From the NCBI RefSeq assembly GCF_002000485.1, contig NZ_MLAJ01000010.1, positions 23,034-87,033 of the forward strand: a stretch of 64,000 nt of DNA. The letters are read 5' to 3'. Positions 35,860 to 45,372 of the stretch are shown piece by piece. Each line of letters starts with the position of its first letter. Position 1 is the stretch's first letter. This DNA comes from Rodentibacter ratti. Its GTDB lineage: Bacteria > Pseudomonadota > Gammaproteobacteria > Enterobacterales > Pasteurellaceae. The position numbers were made by a program, and so were the translations under genes. The notes under the pieces are model-generated. The model made no database searches. It was not told the DNA's origin and saw nothing but the letters and a program-made list of their open reading frames with translations.

Positions 35860-38007
35860 TTATCTAGCGTAGTTTTTCTCAGTAACCAACCAACAATTAT
35901 GAATTTGTTTGTTGCGTTCAAAATCAAGCGGCAAAGTTTTATGAGAAATTTCCACCGCACTTAGCCCTAATGCGTCCAACCCTGCAAAATCCATTTTAAA
36001 TCCTCGTTTATTGTTGGAAAAAACGATAGTGCCGCCCTGACGTAAAATACGTTTTAAATTTGCCATTAATTTGATGTGATCACGCTGAACATCCCAACTG
36101 GCTTCCATTCGTTTTGAGTTGGAAAAAGTAGGCGGATCCACAAAAATTAAATTAAACTGGCGATCACATTTCTCCAACCATTGCAAACAATCCGCTTGGA
36201 TTAATTTATGTTGCTTGCCTTCAAGATCGTTGAGAATCAGGTTTTGTTCCGCCCAGTTGAGGTAAGTGTTCGACATATCCACCGTAGTGGTGGATTTTGC
36301 CCCGCCCAATGCGGCGTGAACGGTGGCAGAGCCCGTATAGGCAAACAAATTCAGGAAGTCTTTCCCTTTCGCTAACTCCCCCACCATTTTTCGGGTGAGG
36401 CGATGATCTAAAAATAGCCCGGTGTCCAAATAATCCGTTAAATTGACCCAAAGTTGTGCACCGTATTCATTCACATAAAAATACTCGCCTTTATTGGCTA
36501 ATTTTTCATATTGATTCGTCCCTTTTTGTTTTTGACGGACTTTTAAAATCAGTTTGTTGGTTTCTACGCCGGTCACATTCAACGTTGCCGTCACGGCATC
36601 CAACAAACGTTGGCGGGCTTTATTTTCATCAATATTTTTAGGCGCAGCGTATTCTTGCACCACAATGTGATCGGCATAACGATCCACCGCCAAATTATAT
36701 TCCGGCAAATCCGCATCATAAAGACGATAGGCATCTAACCCTTGCTGTTTCGCCCATTTTTCAATTTTCTTGATATTCTTTTGTAAACGATTGGCAAAAT
36801 CTACTGCCACCTCTGAAGTGCAGTTAAATTCAAGGGAATTTTCCACCGCACTTTGTTCGCTAATCCGAGCGGAAATCTGATAATTTTTCTGAACACAATC
36901 CAGCGGTCCATTTTTTGCCTTGAATTGACGGTTTGCCCGCATTCTCAAACAATCCAGCAATGTAGATTCACTACTAAAAATCGAGGCATTCCAACCGCCA
37001 AAGGCTTTTTTCAAACGTTGTCCAAATACAGAGTAAAGGGCAATCAACGCCGGTGTCGTGCCTAAACGCTCGCCATAAGGCGGATTACAAATCACCGTGC
37101 CGACTTCATTCGGCGTTGGGTTGGTGAGTGCCGCCACATCACCTTGCTGCCATTTAATCAAGTGAGCAACACCGGCATTTTTCGCATTGTGTTGGGCTTT
37201 TTTTAACACACGATGATCGAGGTCAAAGCCATAAAAGTGCGGTTGAATTTTGCCTTGTTTTTCCTCCGCTGAAGCGATGGCTTCACTTTTTACTTTTTCC
37301 CAAACCGTTTGATTATGCCCTTTCCAAAAATCAAAACCCCAATGTAAACGATACAATTGAGGGGCAATATGGGCTTCCATTTGTGCCGCTTCAATTAATA
37401 ATGTGCCTGAGCCACACATGGGATCGACCAACGGCGTACCGACTTGCCAACCGGAACGCAACACAATCGCCGCTGCTAAGGTTTCACGCAAAGGCGCTTG
37501 ACCGGTATCTTCACGATAGCCCCGTAAATGTAAGGCTTCGCCACTCAGATCTAAAGAAATCACTAATTCTTCACGATTCAAATAAGCATGAATACGCACA
37601 TCCGGTTGCATTTTATCCACATTCGGACGGGCTTTGCCTTGGCGTTCAAAGTAATCCACAATGCCGTCTTTCACCCGCATTGCACCAAATTGAGTATGGC
37701 GAATCTCTTGGTTGGTACCGTTGAAATCCACAAAAAAGGTCACTCGCTCATCAAAGTGGGCAAGCCAATTAAAGGCAGAAACCGCCGCATAGAGATCTAA
37801 ATCACTGTAAATTTTGGTTTCAATTAAAGGCAATAAAATACGTGAGGCAAGGCGCGACCAAAGCAAGGTGCGATAAAGGGTTTCCTCATCGGCTTGGAAA
37901 TGTACCCCGCCTTGTACGACTTTGGCATCAAGGGCACCGAGTTCTGTCAGCTCAACTTTTAGCAGTTCTTCAAAGCCACGAGAGGTTGTGGCGAATAGTT
38001 GTTTCAT
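35860..38007 (-). CDS. rlmL: Bifunctional 23S rRNA methyltransferase RlmKL
   Basis: 715-aa fused enzyme. The N-terminal THUMP domain (about 1-160) and the RlmL methyltransferase make m2G2445; its motif is NPPYGERLG near residue 310. The C-terminal RlmK half makes m7G2069; its motifs are [14 protein letters not shown] near 545 and [12 protein letters not shown] near 625. Length is close to E. coli RlmKL (702). Single gene. Confidence 0.97.
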   Translation of the reverse strand: MKQLFATTSRGFEELLKVELTELGALDAKVVQGGVHFQADEETLYRTLLWSRLASRILLPLIETKIYSDLDLYAAVSAFNWLAHFDERVTFFVDFNGTNQEIRHTQFGAMRVKDGIVDYFERQGKARPNVDKMQPDVRIHAYLNREELVISLDLSGEALHLRGYREDTGQAPLRETLAAAIVLRSGWQVGTPLVDPMCGSGTLLIEAAQMEAHIAPQLYRLHWGFDFWKGHNQTVWEKVKSEAIASAEEKQGKIQPHFYGFDLDHRVLKKAQHNAKNAGVAHLIKWQQGDVAALTNPTPNEVGTVICNPPYGERLGTTPALIALYSVFGQRLKKAFGGWNASIFSSESTLLDCLRMRANRQFKAKNGPLDCVQKNYQISARISEQSAVENSLEFNCTSEVAVDFANRLQKNIKKIEKWAKQQGLDAYRLYDADLPEYNLAVDRYADHIVVQEYAAPKNIDENKARQRLLDAVTATLNVTGVETNKLILKVRQKQKGTNQYEKLANKGEYFYVNEYGAQLWVNLTDYLDTGLFLDHRLTRKMVGELAKGKDFLNLFAYTGSATVHAALGGAKSTTTVDMSNTYLNWAEQNLILNDLEGKQHKLIQADCLQWLEKCDRQFNLIFVDPPTFSNSKRMEASWDVQRDHIKLMANLKRILRQGGTIVFSNNKRGFKMDFAGLDALGLSAVEISHKTLPLDFERNKQIHNCWLVTEKNYAR

Positions 38008-38087
38008 TTAGGCTCTCAAGAAAAAAATTTTGCCGATTATAGCATAAGTTTCCATTCAAATTAGGTGAGTATGGATTTCAAAAACAA

Positions 38088-38118
38088 AAAATGGCGGGTT
38101 TCGGTTTCCCCACCATTG
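38088..38118 (-). terminator. Terminator after znuA
   Basis: AATGGcGGG against CCCaCCATT with a 10-base loop and a T run on the minus strand. One mismatch in the stem. Confidence 0.6.
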
Positions 38119-38133
38119 ATCAAAACATCACAA

Positions 38134-39102
38134 TTATTTACTCAAACACTGCGCATAACTATCTGCCGTTGCCTGAAGGAAATTTGCGTAGGAATTTGCC
38201 CCTAACGCTACCTCATCACCAATGGGATCTAAACGTCCCACATTCACCGAAGTGCCTTTTGCCAGAGATTCAATCACTTTCGGGGTAAATTGTGGTTCTG
38301 CAAACAAGCAATTTACATGATGTTCAGCGATCTCTTCTTTAATATGTGCAAGCGTTTTCGCACCGGGTGCAACCAATGGATTAATGGTGAAATAGCCGGT
38401 TTGTTTTAAACCGTAGGCATCATTGAAATAACCGTAGGCATCGTGGAAAACAAAGAAACCTTTTTCTTTAAAAGGGGCGAGTTGGGCTTTAATTTTATCG
38501 CTTTGTTCCGCCAAAGTGCGGTTGAAATCCGCAAGGTTTTTCTCAATCAACGCTTTTTTAGCCGGGAATTGTAGAATAAGTTTATCCGCCACTTTTTGTG
38601 CCACAATTTGGCTAATTGCCGGTGAGTACCAAACGTGCCAGTTGGTGCTTAATCCTTCGTGATTTTCATGATCGTGATCATGTTCATGCCCACTTTTGTG
38701 TTCGTGTTTATGGTCATGTTTGTGATCGTGCTCGCCCTCTTCATGGAAATGTTCGTGATGGGCTTGGGTTAATAGGGGTTTAACCTCAGCGAGATCAGCA
38801 ATGGTAATCACTTTTTGGCGATCAATTTGGTTTATCGGTTTTTCTAAAAATGAATCAACGTCTTCACCCACCCACAATACCAAATCCGCCGATTTCACTT
38901 TTTGAATATCAGATAACTTTAAACTGTAGTCATGGGGAGAAGCACCTGTCGGTACAAGTATCTGCGTATCGGTTATGCCATTCGCAACGGCTGAAGCAAT
39001 AAAACCAAGGGGTTTTACTGATGCCAATACATCTGCATTCGCCATCATTGGAAGGCTGAAAAGTGCGGTTGAAATAGCGCTCATTTTTAATATTTTCTTC
39101 AT
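38134..39102 (-). CDS. znuA: Zinc ABC transporter substrate-binding protein ZnuA
   Basis: 322-aa periplasmic zinc receptor. The signal peptide ends near NADVLA (about residue 25). The metal site His residues are in SPHDYSL, WHVWYSP and FHDAYGYF. A long flexible loop (about 110-150) is nearly half His with Asp and Glu, the zinc-scavenging loop of ZnuA. znuB and znuC are not adjacent, as in Haemophilus. A Fur/Zur-like box lies just upstream. Confidence 0.95.
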   Translation of the reverse strand: MKKILKMSAISTALFSLPMMANADVLASVKPLGFIASAVANGITDTQILVPTGASPHDYSLKLSDIQKVKSADLVLWVGEDVDSFLEKPINQIDRQKVITIADLAEVKPLLTQAHHEHFHEEGEHDHKHDHKHEHKSGHEHDHDHENHEGLSTNWHVWYSPAISQIVAQKVADKLILQFPAKKALIEKNLADFNRTLAEQSDKIKAQLAPFKEKGFFVFHDAYGYFNDAYGLKQTGYFTINPLVAPGAKTLAHIKEEIAEHHVNCLFAEPQFTPKVIESLAKGTSVNVGRLDPIGDEVALGANSYANFLQATADSYAQCLSK

Positions 39103-39119
39103 TTTGTCTCCTCAATTGT

Positions 39120-39134
39120 TAATAATGATTCTCA
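39120..39134 (-). promoter_or_regulatory. Fur/Zur-like box upstream of znuA
   Basis: TAATAATGATTCTCA matches the 7-1-7 Fur pattern TGATAATnATTATCA at 12 of 14 positions. Since the gene is znuA the regulator is more likely Zur, but the motif cannot separate the two. Confidence 0.6.
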
Positions 39135-39287
39135 AATAGACGTAAAAGCCTACACTTTTAAAAATAAATTGCAATGATTTTAGTAAGGAAGCTTAATGAA
39201 AGTTTTCACTAAAAAAAACTAGAGTGGACTTAATTATACCTTCGTCAAGAATATGAATTACTATATGCACAGAGAAAAGCCATAAGT

Positions 39288-39626
39288 CTAATAATTTTTC
39301 ATATTCACGATCTGTTGCATCAATTGTTTAAAATGTTGTTGCATATCACTAGGGAGTTGGGAGAATAACACTTCTATTGATACGGTATCGTCTTTACGCA
39401 AAGCACCATCATCATCAAGATTTTCTGCTAATAAAAAAATATCCGATACCCGGCAATCAAATGCTTTAGCTAAATAGTCAAGTATTGCTGGACTATACCC
39501 TTGATTTCCATTTTCCAAATTAGAAATATTACCTTTTGAGGTATTGGAAAAATCAGCTAACTGTTGCTGGGTCCAACCTTTCTTTTTACGTAAAAAACGA
39601 ATTGCGTGATGTATTTTCATGACCAC
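39288..39626 (-). CDS. XRE-family helix-turn-helix transcriptional regulator
   Basis: 112-aa protein. The N-terminal HTH_3 domain (about residues 5-60) has WTQQQLADFSNTSKGNISNLE as its helix-turn-helix. The C-terminal 50 residues are acidic and helical without a recognised domain. Start may be 39626 or the ATG at 39620. It is divergent from the lipoprotein/beta-barrel pair, and a perfect 9-bp inverted repeat lies between them, so it probably represses that operon and itself. Confidence 0.85.
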   Translation of the reverse strand: MVMKIHHAIRFLRKKKGWTQQQLADFSNTSKGNISNLENGNQGYSPAILDYLAKAFDCRVSDIFLLAENLDDDGALRKDDTVSIEVLFSQLPSDMQQHFKQLMQQIVNMKNY

Positions 39627-39679
39627 ATAGTAAGAAAATAAAATATTAATAAATATTTTTTTACGATCTTATTGATAAA

Positions 39680-39702
39680 AAAGTATTGTTATGCAATACT
39701 TT
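39680..39702. promoter_or_regulatory. Probable operator of the XRE regulator
   Basis: Perfect inverted repeat AAAGTATTG-ttatg-CAATACTTT in the divergent intergenic region. It covers a candidate -35 (TTGTTA, 39686-39691) that is 17 bases from a -10 (TATTAC, 39709-39714) for the lipoprotein gene. Confidence 0.65.
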
Positions 39703-39737
39703 GTTTTGTATTACTGTTCAAACTTAAGGAATTAATC

Positions 39738-40220
39738 ATGAAAAAACTACTTCTTGCTATTTCTGCGAGTTTCTTACTCGCTGCTTGTTCAACCACGACA
39801 AGTATCTCAAATCTCCCTACATCCCCCCAGTTATATCAAACATACAAAATCAATGATGTATCCAATCAAAATGTAGATAAAAGAATCAGACAAATATTCA
39901 TGGATACATTAAAAAAACGTCTGACCGACTTAGGTTATCAGCAAGGCAATGACCTAACCATTAACTACAATATTCAACTTTATGATCAAGGTAACCGTGC
40001 ATTGCGTTATTTTGTCGGCTTTGGAGCCGGAAAAGCAGAGGCTACCATTCTGACAACAATTAAAAGTAAATCGGGAAAAAACATTGGCAACATTAAAACA
40101 AACGCTGATTTAAAAATAGGATTTTTTGGCGGAAACGCTGAGCAAATTATTGAAAACGCTGCCGTGGATGTAGCAAATGAAATTTGGAAAAGTAATTTAT
40201 TAAAAAACAACAAAAAGTAG
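39738..40220 (+). CDS. DUF4410-like lipoprotein
   Basis: 160-aa lipoprotein with lipobox LAAC (Cys17). The body has the DUF4410 pattern: an early LYQTYKI strand, a VDKRIRQIFMDTLKKRL helix, a Gly-rich FVGFGAGKAEA strand and a C-terminal helix with repeated Ala. No known function. I chose the ATG at 39738; the frame extends to 39672 across the operator. It is followed after 12 bases by an outer-membrane beta-barrel gene; the two may form one envelope unit under the divergent XRE regulator. Confidence 0.78.
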   Translation: MKKLLLAISASFLLAACSTTTSISNLPTSPQLYQTYKINDVSNQNVDKRIRQIFMDTLKKRLTDLGYQQGNDLTINYNIQLYDQGNRALRYFVGFGAGKAEATILTTIKSKSGKNIGNIKTNADLKIGFFGGNAEQIIENAAVDVANEIWKSNLLKNNKK

Positions 40221-40232
40221 AAGGAAAATCTA

Positions 40233-40787
40233 ATGAAAAAACTTATCATCACAACACTACTTGTACTACCTGTCGCAGCTTCAGCTGTAGATAATTTCAC
40301 CGGTTGGCATATTGGCGGTGAGCTAAGTACAGCCAAATACAATATGACCGGTACAACAAAGGGTTCGGGTTCTCAGGGTGCAGGGGTGGCTATTATAGGA
40401 GGCTACGGATTTGATTTCGGTCATAATTTTGTCGGTATTATTGAAGGTAAATTTAAAATAAGTAATGCCAAAATTACTGATGAAGATGATGAAACATTCA
40501 AAGAAAAATATCAGGCTTCAATTGCTTATTTACAAGGATATCGTATTACTGAAAATATTATGCCTTATATTAAAGTTGGAGGCTCAGTCTCTCAAATAGA
40601 TTACTCCAGCGACAAATATGAAGGTGTCGGTGTCCGAGGCATTGATTATGGTCTTGGCGTTAAGTTTACGATTGATAAAAATTTAGCAATGGGCATCGAT
40701 TTTACCCGCCACAATTTAGGCGGTGAGGATGATTCTGTTAAATTCAAAGGCAACCGATTTGCTCTAAATCTATCTTACCAGTTCTAA
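40233..40787 (+). CDS. Outer-membrane beta-barrel protein (opacity/OmpW-like)
   Basis: 184-aa protein with a cleaved signal peptide (cut near SAVD, about residue 19). Eight or so alternating strands follow, and the C-terminus is LSYQF, the terminal Phe expected of BAM clients. Extracellular loops are acidic. It is a distant relative of the opacity-like protein at 30616. GTAGAAGGAAAATCT precedes the ATG. Operon with the DUF4410 lipoprotein. Confidence 0.8.
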   Translation: MKKLIITTLLVLPVAASAVDNFTGWHIGGELSTAKYNMTGTTKGSGSQGAGVAIIGGYGFDFGHNFVGIIEGKFKISNAKITDEDDETFKEKYQASIAYLQGYRITENIMPYIKVGGSVSQIDYSSDKYEGVGVRGIDYGLGVKFTIDKNLAMGIDFTRHNLGGEDDSVKFKGNRFALNLSYQF

Positions 40788-40800
40788 TTGAGGAAAATAT

Positions 40801-40824
40801 AAAATGGACAATTTGCCCATTTTT
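40801..40824. terminator. Weak bidirectional terminator between the beta-barrel gene and tcdA
   Basis: AAAATGG and CCATTTT with about a 9-base loop, then T on the + strand. It lies between convergent genes. Confidence 0.5.
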
Positions 40825-41590
40825 ACCTCTTATCCAAAATCTTATCAATCACCCTCGAAACGGCAAAAAAACCAAAGGTTGCGGTAATCATTGTGGCTGC
40901 GCCAAAGCCGCTTGCACAATTCATTGTAGCGGACATGGCACAGCCTTCGCCCATTTGAGGGAAAATCAGCGGTTGTGTGGAAAATACCGCATCAACGCCG
41001 AATTTGCGCTGTGGGTTTTGGGTAAAATTAAAATCCTTGCGTAAAACCGACCGCACTTTTGCCAATAGGGGATCTTGAATGGTTCGGCTTAAATCGGCAA
41101 TTTGAATTTGTGTAGGATCTGTTTGACCACCGGCGCCGCCCACGGTGATAATTTTGATTTTATTGCGTTTGCAATAAGCGATCATTGCCGCCTTGGTTTT
41201 AACGTTATCAATGGCATCAATCACATAATCATATCCACGATTGAGATAGTCCGCCTGATTATCCGGTGAAATAAAATCATCAATGATATTGACGGTACAT
41301 TCGGGATTAATCAATTTTACCCGCTCCGCCATCACTTCCGTTTTAAGTTTGCCAATATTGCCGCTTAATGCCGGAAGTTGGCGGTTGATATTGGTGACGC
41401 AAATATCGTCCATATCAATTAACGTCAGCTGTCCGACACCGGAACGGGCTAACGCCTCCACCACCCACGAGCCTACACCGCCAATGCCGATAACACAAAT
41501 ATGCGCTTGGCGAAGGCGTGCTAATCCCTCAGGGGTATAAAGCCGCCCAATACCGCCAAAACGCTGTTCGTAGTTATCCACACGAGCCAT
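40823..41590 (-). CDS. tcdA: tRNA threonylcarbamoyladenosine dehydratase TcdA (CsdL)
   Basis: 255-aa E1-like enzyme that cyclises t6A37 to ct6A in tRNAs reading ANN codons. The adenylation motif GIGGVGSWVVEAL (about residues 32-44) and the DDICVTNINRQ segment are conserved. The start at 41590 overlaps the mltA stop (TAATG), so translation is coupled to mltA. The tcdA-mltA-initiator tRNA order is shared with E. coli. Confidence 0.94.
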   Translation of the reverse strand: MARVDNYEQRFGGIGRLYTPEGLARLRQAHICVIGIGGVGSWVVEALARSGVGQLTLIDMDDICVTNINRQLPALSGNIGKLKTEVMAERVKLINPECTVNIIDDFISPDNQADYLNRGYDYVIDAIDNVKTKAAMIAYCKRNKIKIITVGGAGGQTDPTQIQIADLSRTIQDPLLAKVRSVLRKDFNFTQNPQRKFGVDAVFSTQPLIFPQMGEGCAMSATMNCASGFGAATMITATFGFFAVSRVIDKILDKR

Positions 41591-42717
41591 TATTGTAATA
41601 CCCAAACACGACCATAATGTTTTGAAAGTCCGGCAATATGCCCTGCTTGATCACCAATGCCACGATATAAATCAAAGTGATGGCCGTTTACTGCGCCGCC
41701 CACATCTAATGCCACCATTAAATGTAATTTATGCGATCCTTTCCAGTTACCGTTATTATCAATATCCGGTACTTCCACCAATAACACAGAACCTGACGGG
41801 ATCACGTTACGATCTGATGCTACTGCCGCCATTGGCACAAGGGGAACGCCGGCAGAACCTTTTACTTTTCCACTTGGATCGTTTTTAAAGAATACATAGG
41901 ATGGGTTACGCTCTAATAATCCCTGCACTCGTGAAGGATTTGCTTTTCCCCAATCACGAATAGCCTGAATTGACATTTTCTCTTTTGGAATCTCACCATC
42001 TTCCACCAACAAACGCCCTACCGCTTGGTATTTAAAGCCATTTTGTCCGGCATAGGCAAAATAATTCAAGTTGCCGTTACCAAAATCCACATAACCACTT
42101 CCCTGCACACCAAGCAAGAAGTTATCAAGCATTGAATCACTATAAGCCAATTCTAAACCTTGCCCTTCCAATGCCCCCGCATAGATTTGCGCACGAGAAA
42201 AACGTTTATAGGTTGGCATGGAATAAATTGGGTGCTGATATTTCCCTTGCGGTGTACGACGGGCGTGAATGACTGGAGAATAATAGCCTGTCATCAACAC
42301 GTTTTGATAACCATCAAAGCCTTTCATTATTTGAGGAGAAATACCGTATTGGGACAACTCGCTCACATTTGCACCTGCAAGCACCCAATTGGTGATTTTT
42401 TGATAATTGCCATAAAAACGATCGGACAATCTGCCGGAATAAGCTTTGACATTAGAAAGTTGCGTTAAAAAATCCCCTTGATTGATGATCGCACTTTGAT
42501 TTTCAACACGAGAAACCGGCGATAAAATAGGTTGCTGATAGTTGCGACCGCTGTATTTTGCACCAAATTTTTGAGGATCATCGCCCGTAGGGGTAAGAAC
42601 GGGAGCTCTTCCTTTATTTGATGCTGTTTTATTGGATGAACCGCCACAAGCCACCAAAATTGATACGGCCGCTAAAATAGAGAAAACTTTAATACCGAGA
42701 TTTTTACGAAATTTCAT
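41590..42717 (-). CDS. mltA: Membrane-bound lytic murein transglycosylase A
   Basis: 375-aa outer-membrane lipoprotein that cleaves peptidoglycan glycan strands. Lipobox LVAC with Cys24, then a Ser/Asn-rich linker. The MltA barrel domain and the C-terminal 3D domain (catalytic Asp in the MVALDVGGAVNG region) are complete. Length fits E. coli MltA (365). It is divergent from the initiator tRNA gene. Confidence 0.95.
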   Translation of the reverse strand: MKFRKNLGIKVFSILAAVSILVACGGSSNKTASNKGRAPVLTPTGDDPQKFGAKYSGRNYQQPILSPVSRVENQSAIINQGDFLTQLSNVKAYSGRLSDRFYGNYQKITNWVLAGANVSELSQYGISPQIMKGFDGYQNVLMTGYYSPVIHARRTPQGKYQHPIYSMPTYKRFSRAQIYAGALEGQGLELAYSDSMLDNFLLGVQGSGYVDFGNGNLNYFAYAGQNGFKYQAVGRLLVEDGEIPKEKMSIQAIRDWGKANPSRVQGLLERNPSYVFFKNDPSGKVKGSAGVPLVPMAAVASDRNVIPSGSVLLVEVPDIDNNGNWKGSHKLHLMVALDVGGAVNGHHFDLYRGIGDQAGHIAGLSKHYGRVWVLQ

Positions 42718-42871
42718 ATTTTAATTCCTAAATAAAAAACAAATTTTTATGAAGTTGCATACGCTATCAAAAATTATCTAAAATCACTAGCACTATTTCC
42801 TCAATAGTGTTTAATTTATATTCATTTTGATTATTTTAATAACAAACGAAACATAAACTTTTGTTTAAGAC

Positions 42872-42899
42872 TTGCAAAATTTCTTGAATGGCGTATAGT
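42872..42899 (+). promoter_or_regulatory. Promoter of the initiator tRNA gene
   Basis: TTGCAA (42872-42877), 16-base spacer, TATAGT (42894-42899), then a GC-rich discriminator (ACGCCCC) typical of stringently controlled stable-RNA promoters. Confidence 0.8.
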
Positions 42900-42912
42900 A
42901 CGCCCCATCAGA

Positions 42913-42989
42913 CGCGGGGTGGAGCAGCTTGGTAGCTCGTCGGGCTCATAACCCGAAGGCCGTCGGTTCAAATCCGGCCCCCGCAACCA
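42913..42989 (+). tRNA. Initiator tRNA-fMet (CAU)
   Basis: 77-nt tRNA with encoded CCA. The anticodon loop reads CTCATAA (CAU) on a stem with three consecutive G-C pairs (GGG/CCC). The first base pair is a C1-A72 mismatch. Both are hallmarks of the bacterial initiator tRNA. T-arm GGTTCAAATCC is intact. Only one copy is here; E. coli has three at the matching mltA position. Confidence 0.97.
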
Positions 42990-42997
42990 GATTTTAA

Positions 42998-43024
42998 AGC
43001 ATCGATTTTGTCGGTGCTTTTTTC
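42998..43024 (+). terminator. Terminator after tRNA-fMet
   Basis: AAAGCATCGA and TCGGTGCTTT (one G-U pair) with a 5-base loop, then T6. Confidence 0.85.
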
Positions 43025-43041
43025 ATATATATCATCGGTAA

Positions 43042-43077
43042 AAAGCATTTTTCCTCAATGGGGGAAAAATGCTTTTT
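43042..43077 (-). terminator. Terminator after rlmM
   Basis: AAAAGCATTTTTCC against GGAAAAATGCTTTT: long stem, short loop, T-rich on both sides. It ends rlmM just before its stop-proximal side. Confidence 0.85.
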
Positions 43078-43078
43078 C

Positions 43079-44167
43079 TCATTTAATCGCAATGTGGACG
43101 GTAATTTCTTCTCTATCGTGGTACAAATGTTTTGCCTGAATCTCAAAGATTAAATTTTGTTTATTCAACATATCAGTGAGATTTTCTAAGCATTGCATCA
43201 CCTCTTGATAACGTTTTTTCATTGGTAACTTTAAATTAAAAATCGTTTCCCGACACCAACCGTTCACTAACCATTTGCCAATCAAATTGGTAATACGACT
43301 CGGCTGTTCTACCATATCACACACTAGCCAATCCACTTTTTTGCGTTTTGGCGGCTGAAACTTAAAACCATCTTCAGCACAATGTTCAATCCGACCGGTT
43401 TCATGCAGACTTTCTGCCATTTTCCCGTGATCCACCGCATAGACAAATAAGCCACGTTTCACTAATTGATATGTCCAACCACCCGGACAAGCCCCCAAAT
43501 CTACGCCCACCATATTATCATTTAAACGTTTTTCTTCTTCCTTTCTAGGAATAAAAGTCAAAATCGCCTCTTCTAATTTCAAGGTAGAACGACTTGGTGC
43601 CTCAGAGGGAAACTTCAGACGGGGAATCCCCATAAAGTACTCGGAATGGTTATTAGCATAAGAATAACCCACATAACAACAATTCGGTTTCACGAAAAAA
43701 CAATGTAAAAATAGACCGCACTTTTGATGCCCATCAGCCATTAACCAGCCTTTATTTCTCAATACTTGGCGTAATGGTACGGTAAACTTTCGACAAAAAG
43801 TGGAAAGTTCTTTGGATTCATTGGTATCCGCCATTTCCACAAAAAGTGTGGTTGATTGCTGAAAATTGACTTGTTCTGACAATTTATCAAATGCCGAAAT
43901 AATCGGGCTAATACGATCGGTAGGATCTAGATTTTCCAATAAATGTGATACCACCAATATCTGCCGGGAAAAAATGAGCTGATTAAAGGGGACTTTACGT
44001 GCTAAACGATCCGCTTCATTGGGTTGATAGCATTCAAAAATCACATAGCCCGAATGCTCTTGAACACGGGCAAAACCAAATATACCTAAGTTTGCAGCAT
44101 GATCCGTAATTTCTGCTGCCACTTCTTTTTCAAAACCTGGACGGCAATATAATGCTAGTTTATTCAT
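43079..44167 (-). CDS. rlmM: 23S rRNA (cytidine2498-2'-O)-methyltransferase RlmM
   Basis: 362-aa enzyme (E. coli 366) that methylates C2498 in the peptidyl-transferase centre. An N-terminal THUMP-like domain is followed by a Rossmann methyltransferase with [14 protein letters not shown] near residue 224 and the K-D-K type catalytic residues around VDHGKM and VCDMVEQP. Its start overlaps the gcvA stop by 8 bases, so the pair is coupled, as in E. coli. Confidence 0.96.
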   Translation of the reverse strand: MNKLALYCRPGFEKEVAAEITDHAANLGIFGFARVQEHSGYVIFECYQPNEADRLARKVPFNQLIFSRQILVVSHLLENLDPTDRISPIISAFDKLSEQVNFQQSTTLFVEMADTNESKELSTFCRKFTVPLRQVLRNKGWLMADGHQKCGLFLHCFFVKPNCCYVGYSYANNHSEYFMGIPRLKFPSEAPSRSTLKLEEAILTFIPRKEEEKRLNDNMVGVDLGACPGGWTYQLVKRGLFVYAVDHGKMAESLHETGRIEHCAEDGFKFQPPKRKKVDWLVCDMVEQPSRITNLIGKWLVNGWCRETIFNLKLPMKKRYQEVMQCLENLTDMLNKQNLIFEIQAKHLYHDREEITVHIAIK

Positions 44168-45053
44168 ACTCTTCTTTTTTTATTGCATTAATAATCCATT
44201 GACGAAAAGCTTGAATTTGCTCGTCATCAAGGCGATCAAGATGATTTACCACATAAAAAGATTTAGGATCAGGTAAATTTGTCGGTAATACGACCTGAAG
44301 TGTACCTTGCTCAATTTCCTGCAAAGCGATCAAACGATTAGCCAAGGCAATACCTTGACCATGGCTTGCTGCCTGCAATGCCATAAATGTATGGCTAAAT
44401 AAAGGCCCTTGCTGAATATTCAAATCTTCAAGTCCTAAATAATCGGCCATAATTCGCCAATTATCACGCGTATGCGTATGGAGTAGTGTATGTTGCTTTA
44501 AATCCCGTTTATCTCGAACCGGTTTTTTGGAAAGCAATTCCGGTGAGGCCAAAATCAGCAAATTTTCTTTGCCTAAACGATCAACCTGTAAATTCTGCCA
44601 ATTCCCCTTTCCATAATAAATGGCAAGATCGATTTCTTTATTTAATAGACCTTCATCTTGATCCACTCCTTTTAAACGAACTTCAATTTCGGGATGAAGT
44701 TGATTAAATTCACTTAAATGTGGTACAAGCCATTGAAGACCAAAAGTCTGAGGCACACTAATGCTTAAATGGAGATCATCTTTTAGTGTTAATAATCGCT
44801 CTGTCGCTTCATTAAGTTTACGTAAAATTTTATTAATATCGACAAAATAGGCTTTGCCAAATTCAGTTAATTCTAGGGATCGATTTTTACGTTTAAATAA
44901 TTCGATGCCTAAAAAATCTTCTAACAGTTTGATTTGATGACTCACAGCCGCTTGCGTAACAAAAAGCTCATCGGCCGCTTTAGTAAAACTTAAATGTCGT
45001 GATGCGGATTCAAAAGACTTCAATGAATTCAAGGGTGGCAAACGTTTATACAT
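44160..45053 (-). CDS. gcvA: Glycine cleavage LysR-type regulator GcvA
   Basis: 297-aa LysR regulator. The winged helix-turn-helix (about residues 7-65) reads [20 protein letters not shown], the strong GcvA/AmpR-subfamily pattern. The effector domain follows. In E. coli it activates gcvTHP and the sRNA gene gcvB, which is divergent from gcvA. The same divergent sRNA is present here, which supports the assignment. Confidence 0.92.
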   Translation of the reverse strand: MYKRLPPLNSLKSFESASRHLSFTKAADELFVTQAAVSHQIKLLEDFLGIELFKRKNRSLELTEFGKAYFVDINKILRKLNEATERLLTLKDDLHLSISVPQTFGLQWLVPHLSEFNQLHPEIEVRLKGVDQDEGLLNKEIDLAIYYGKGNWQNLQVDRLGKENLLILASPELLSKKPVRDKRDLKQHTLLHTHTRDNWRIMADYLGLEDLNIQQGPLFSHTFMALQAASHGQGIALANRLIALQEIEQGTLQVVLPTNLPDPKSFYVVNHLDRLDDEQIQAFRQWIINAIKKEEYE

Positions 45054-45142
45054 AATTCTTCCAAAATATAATTTTTTCGTCTATACTTAGACAGCTCCAG
45101 TTCAGATTAATTTTTCTAATCTTTCAAATTAAAAAACGTCAT

Positions 45143-45171
45143 TTGTTCTTCTTATTTTCAATTCTTACAAT
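45143..45171 (+). promoter_or_regulatory. gcvB promoter
   Basis: TTGTTC (45143-45148), 17-base spacer and TACAAT (45166-45171), placing the start near 45178. It lies about 90 bases upstream of gcvA on the other strand, so GcvA has room to bind between the two. Confidence 0.75.
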
Positions 45172-45177
45172 GTACTC

Positions 45178-45347
45178 ATACTTAGTGGCTGGTAATTCTT
45201 TACGAGTTAATGAGTTTCGGACTTAAGTATGATGTTGTGTTTGCATAGTTCAGGTAACTGAACTTTGAGTAACAATGAGTTACTCGTTTACTTCCTATAA
45301 TTTGAACCTTTTGGTTAAACGCCACCCATTTTGAGTGGCGTTTTTTT
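45178..45347 (+). ncRNA. gcvB: GcvB small RNA
   Basis: About 170-nt Hfq-dependent sRNA that represses amino-acid and peptide transporter mRNAs. Evidence: divergent from gcvA as in E. coli; the G/U-rich R1 target-binding region GATGTTGTGTTTGCAT (45231-45246) matches the enterobacterial core; a first stem CATACTTA (45177-45184) with TAAGTATG (45224-45231); a second stem AGTTCAG/CTGAACT; a third GAGTAAC/GTTACTC; an ACTTCCT segment; and a U7 terminator. Boundaries are predicted. Confidence 0.9.
45318..45347 (+). terminator. GcvB terminator
   Basis: ACGCCAC and GTGGCGT with a 9-base loop, followed by T7. Confidence 0.92.
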
Positions 45348-45372
45348 CGTGCCAAAATTCTAACACATCTCT

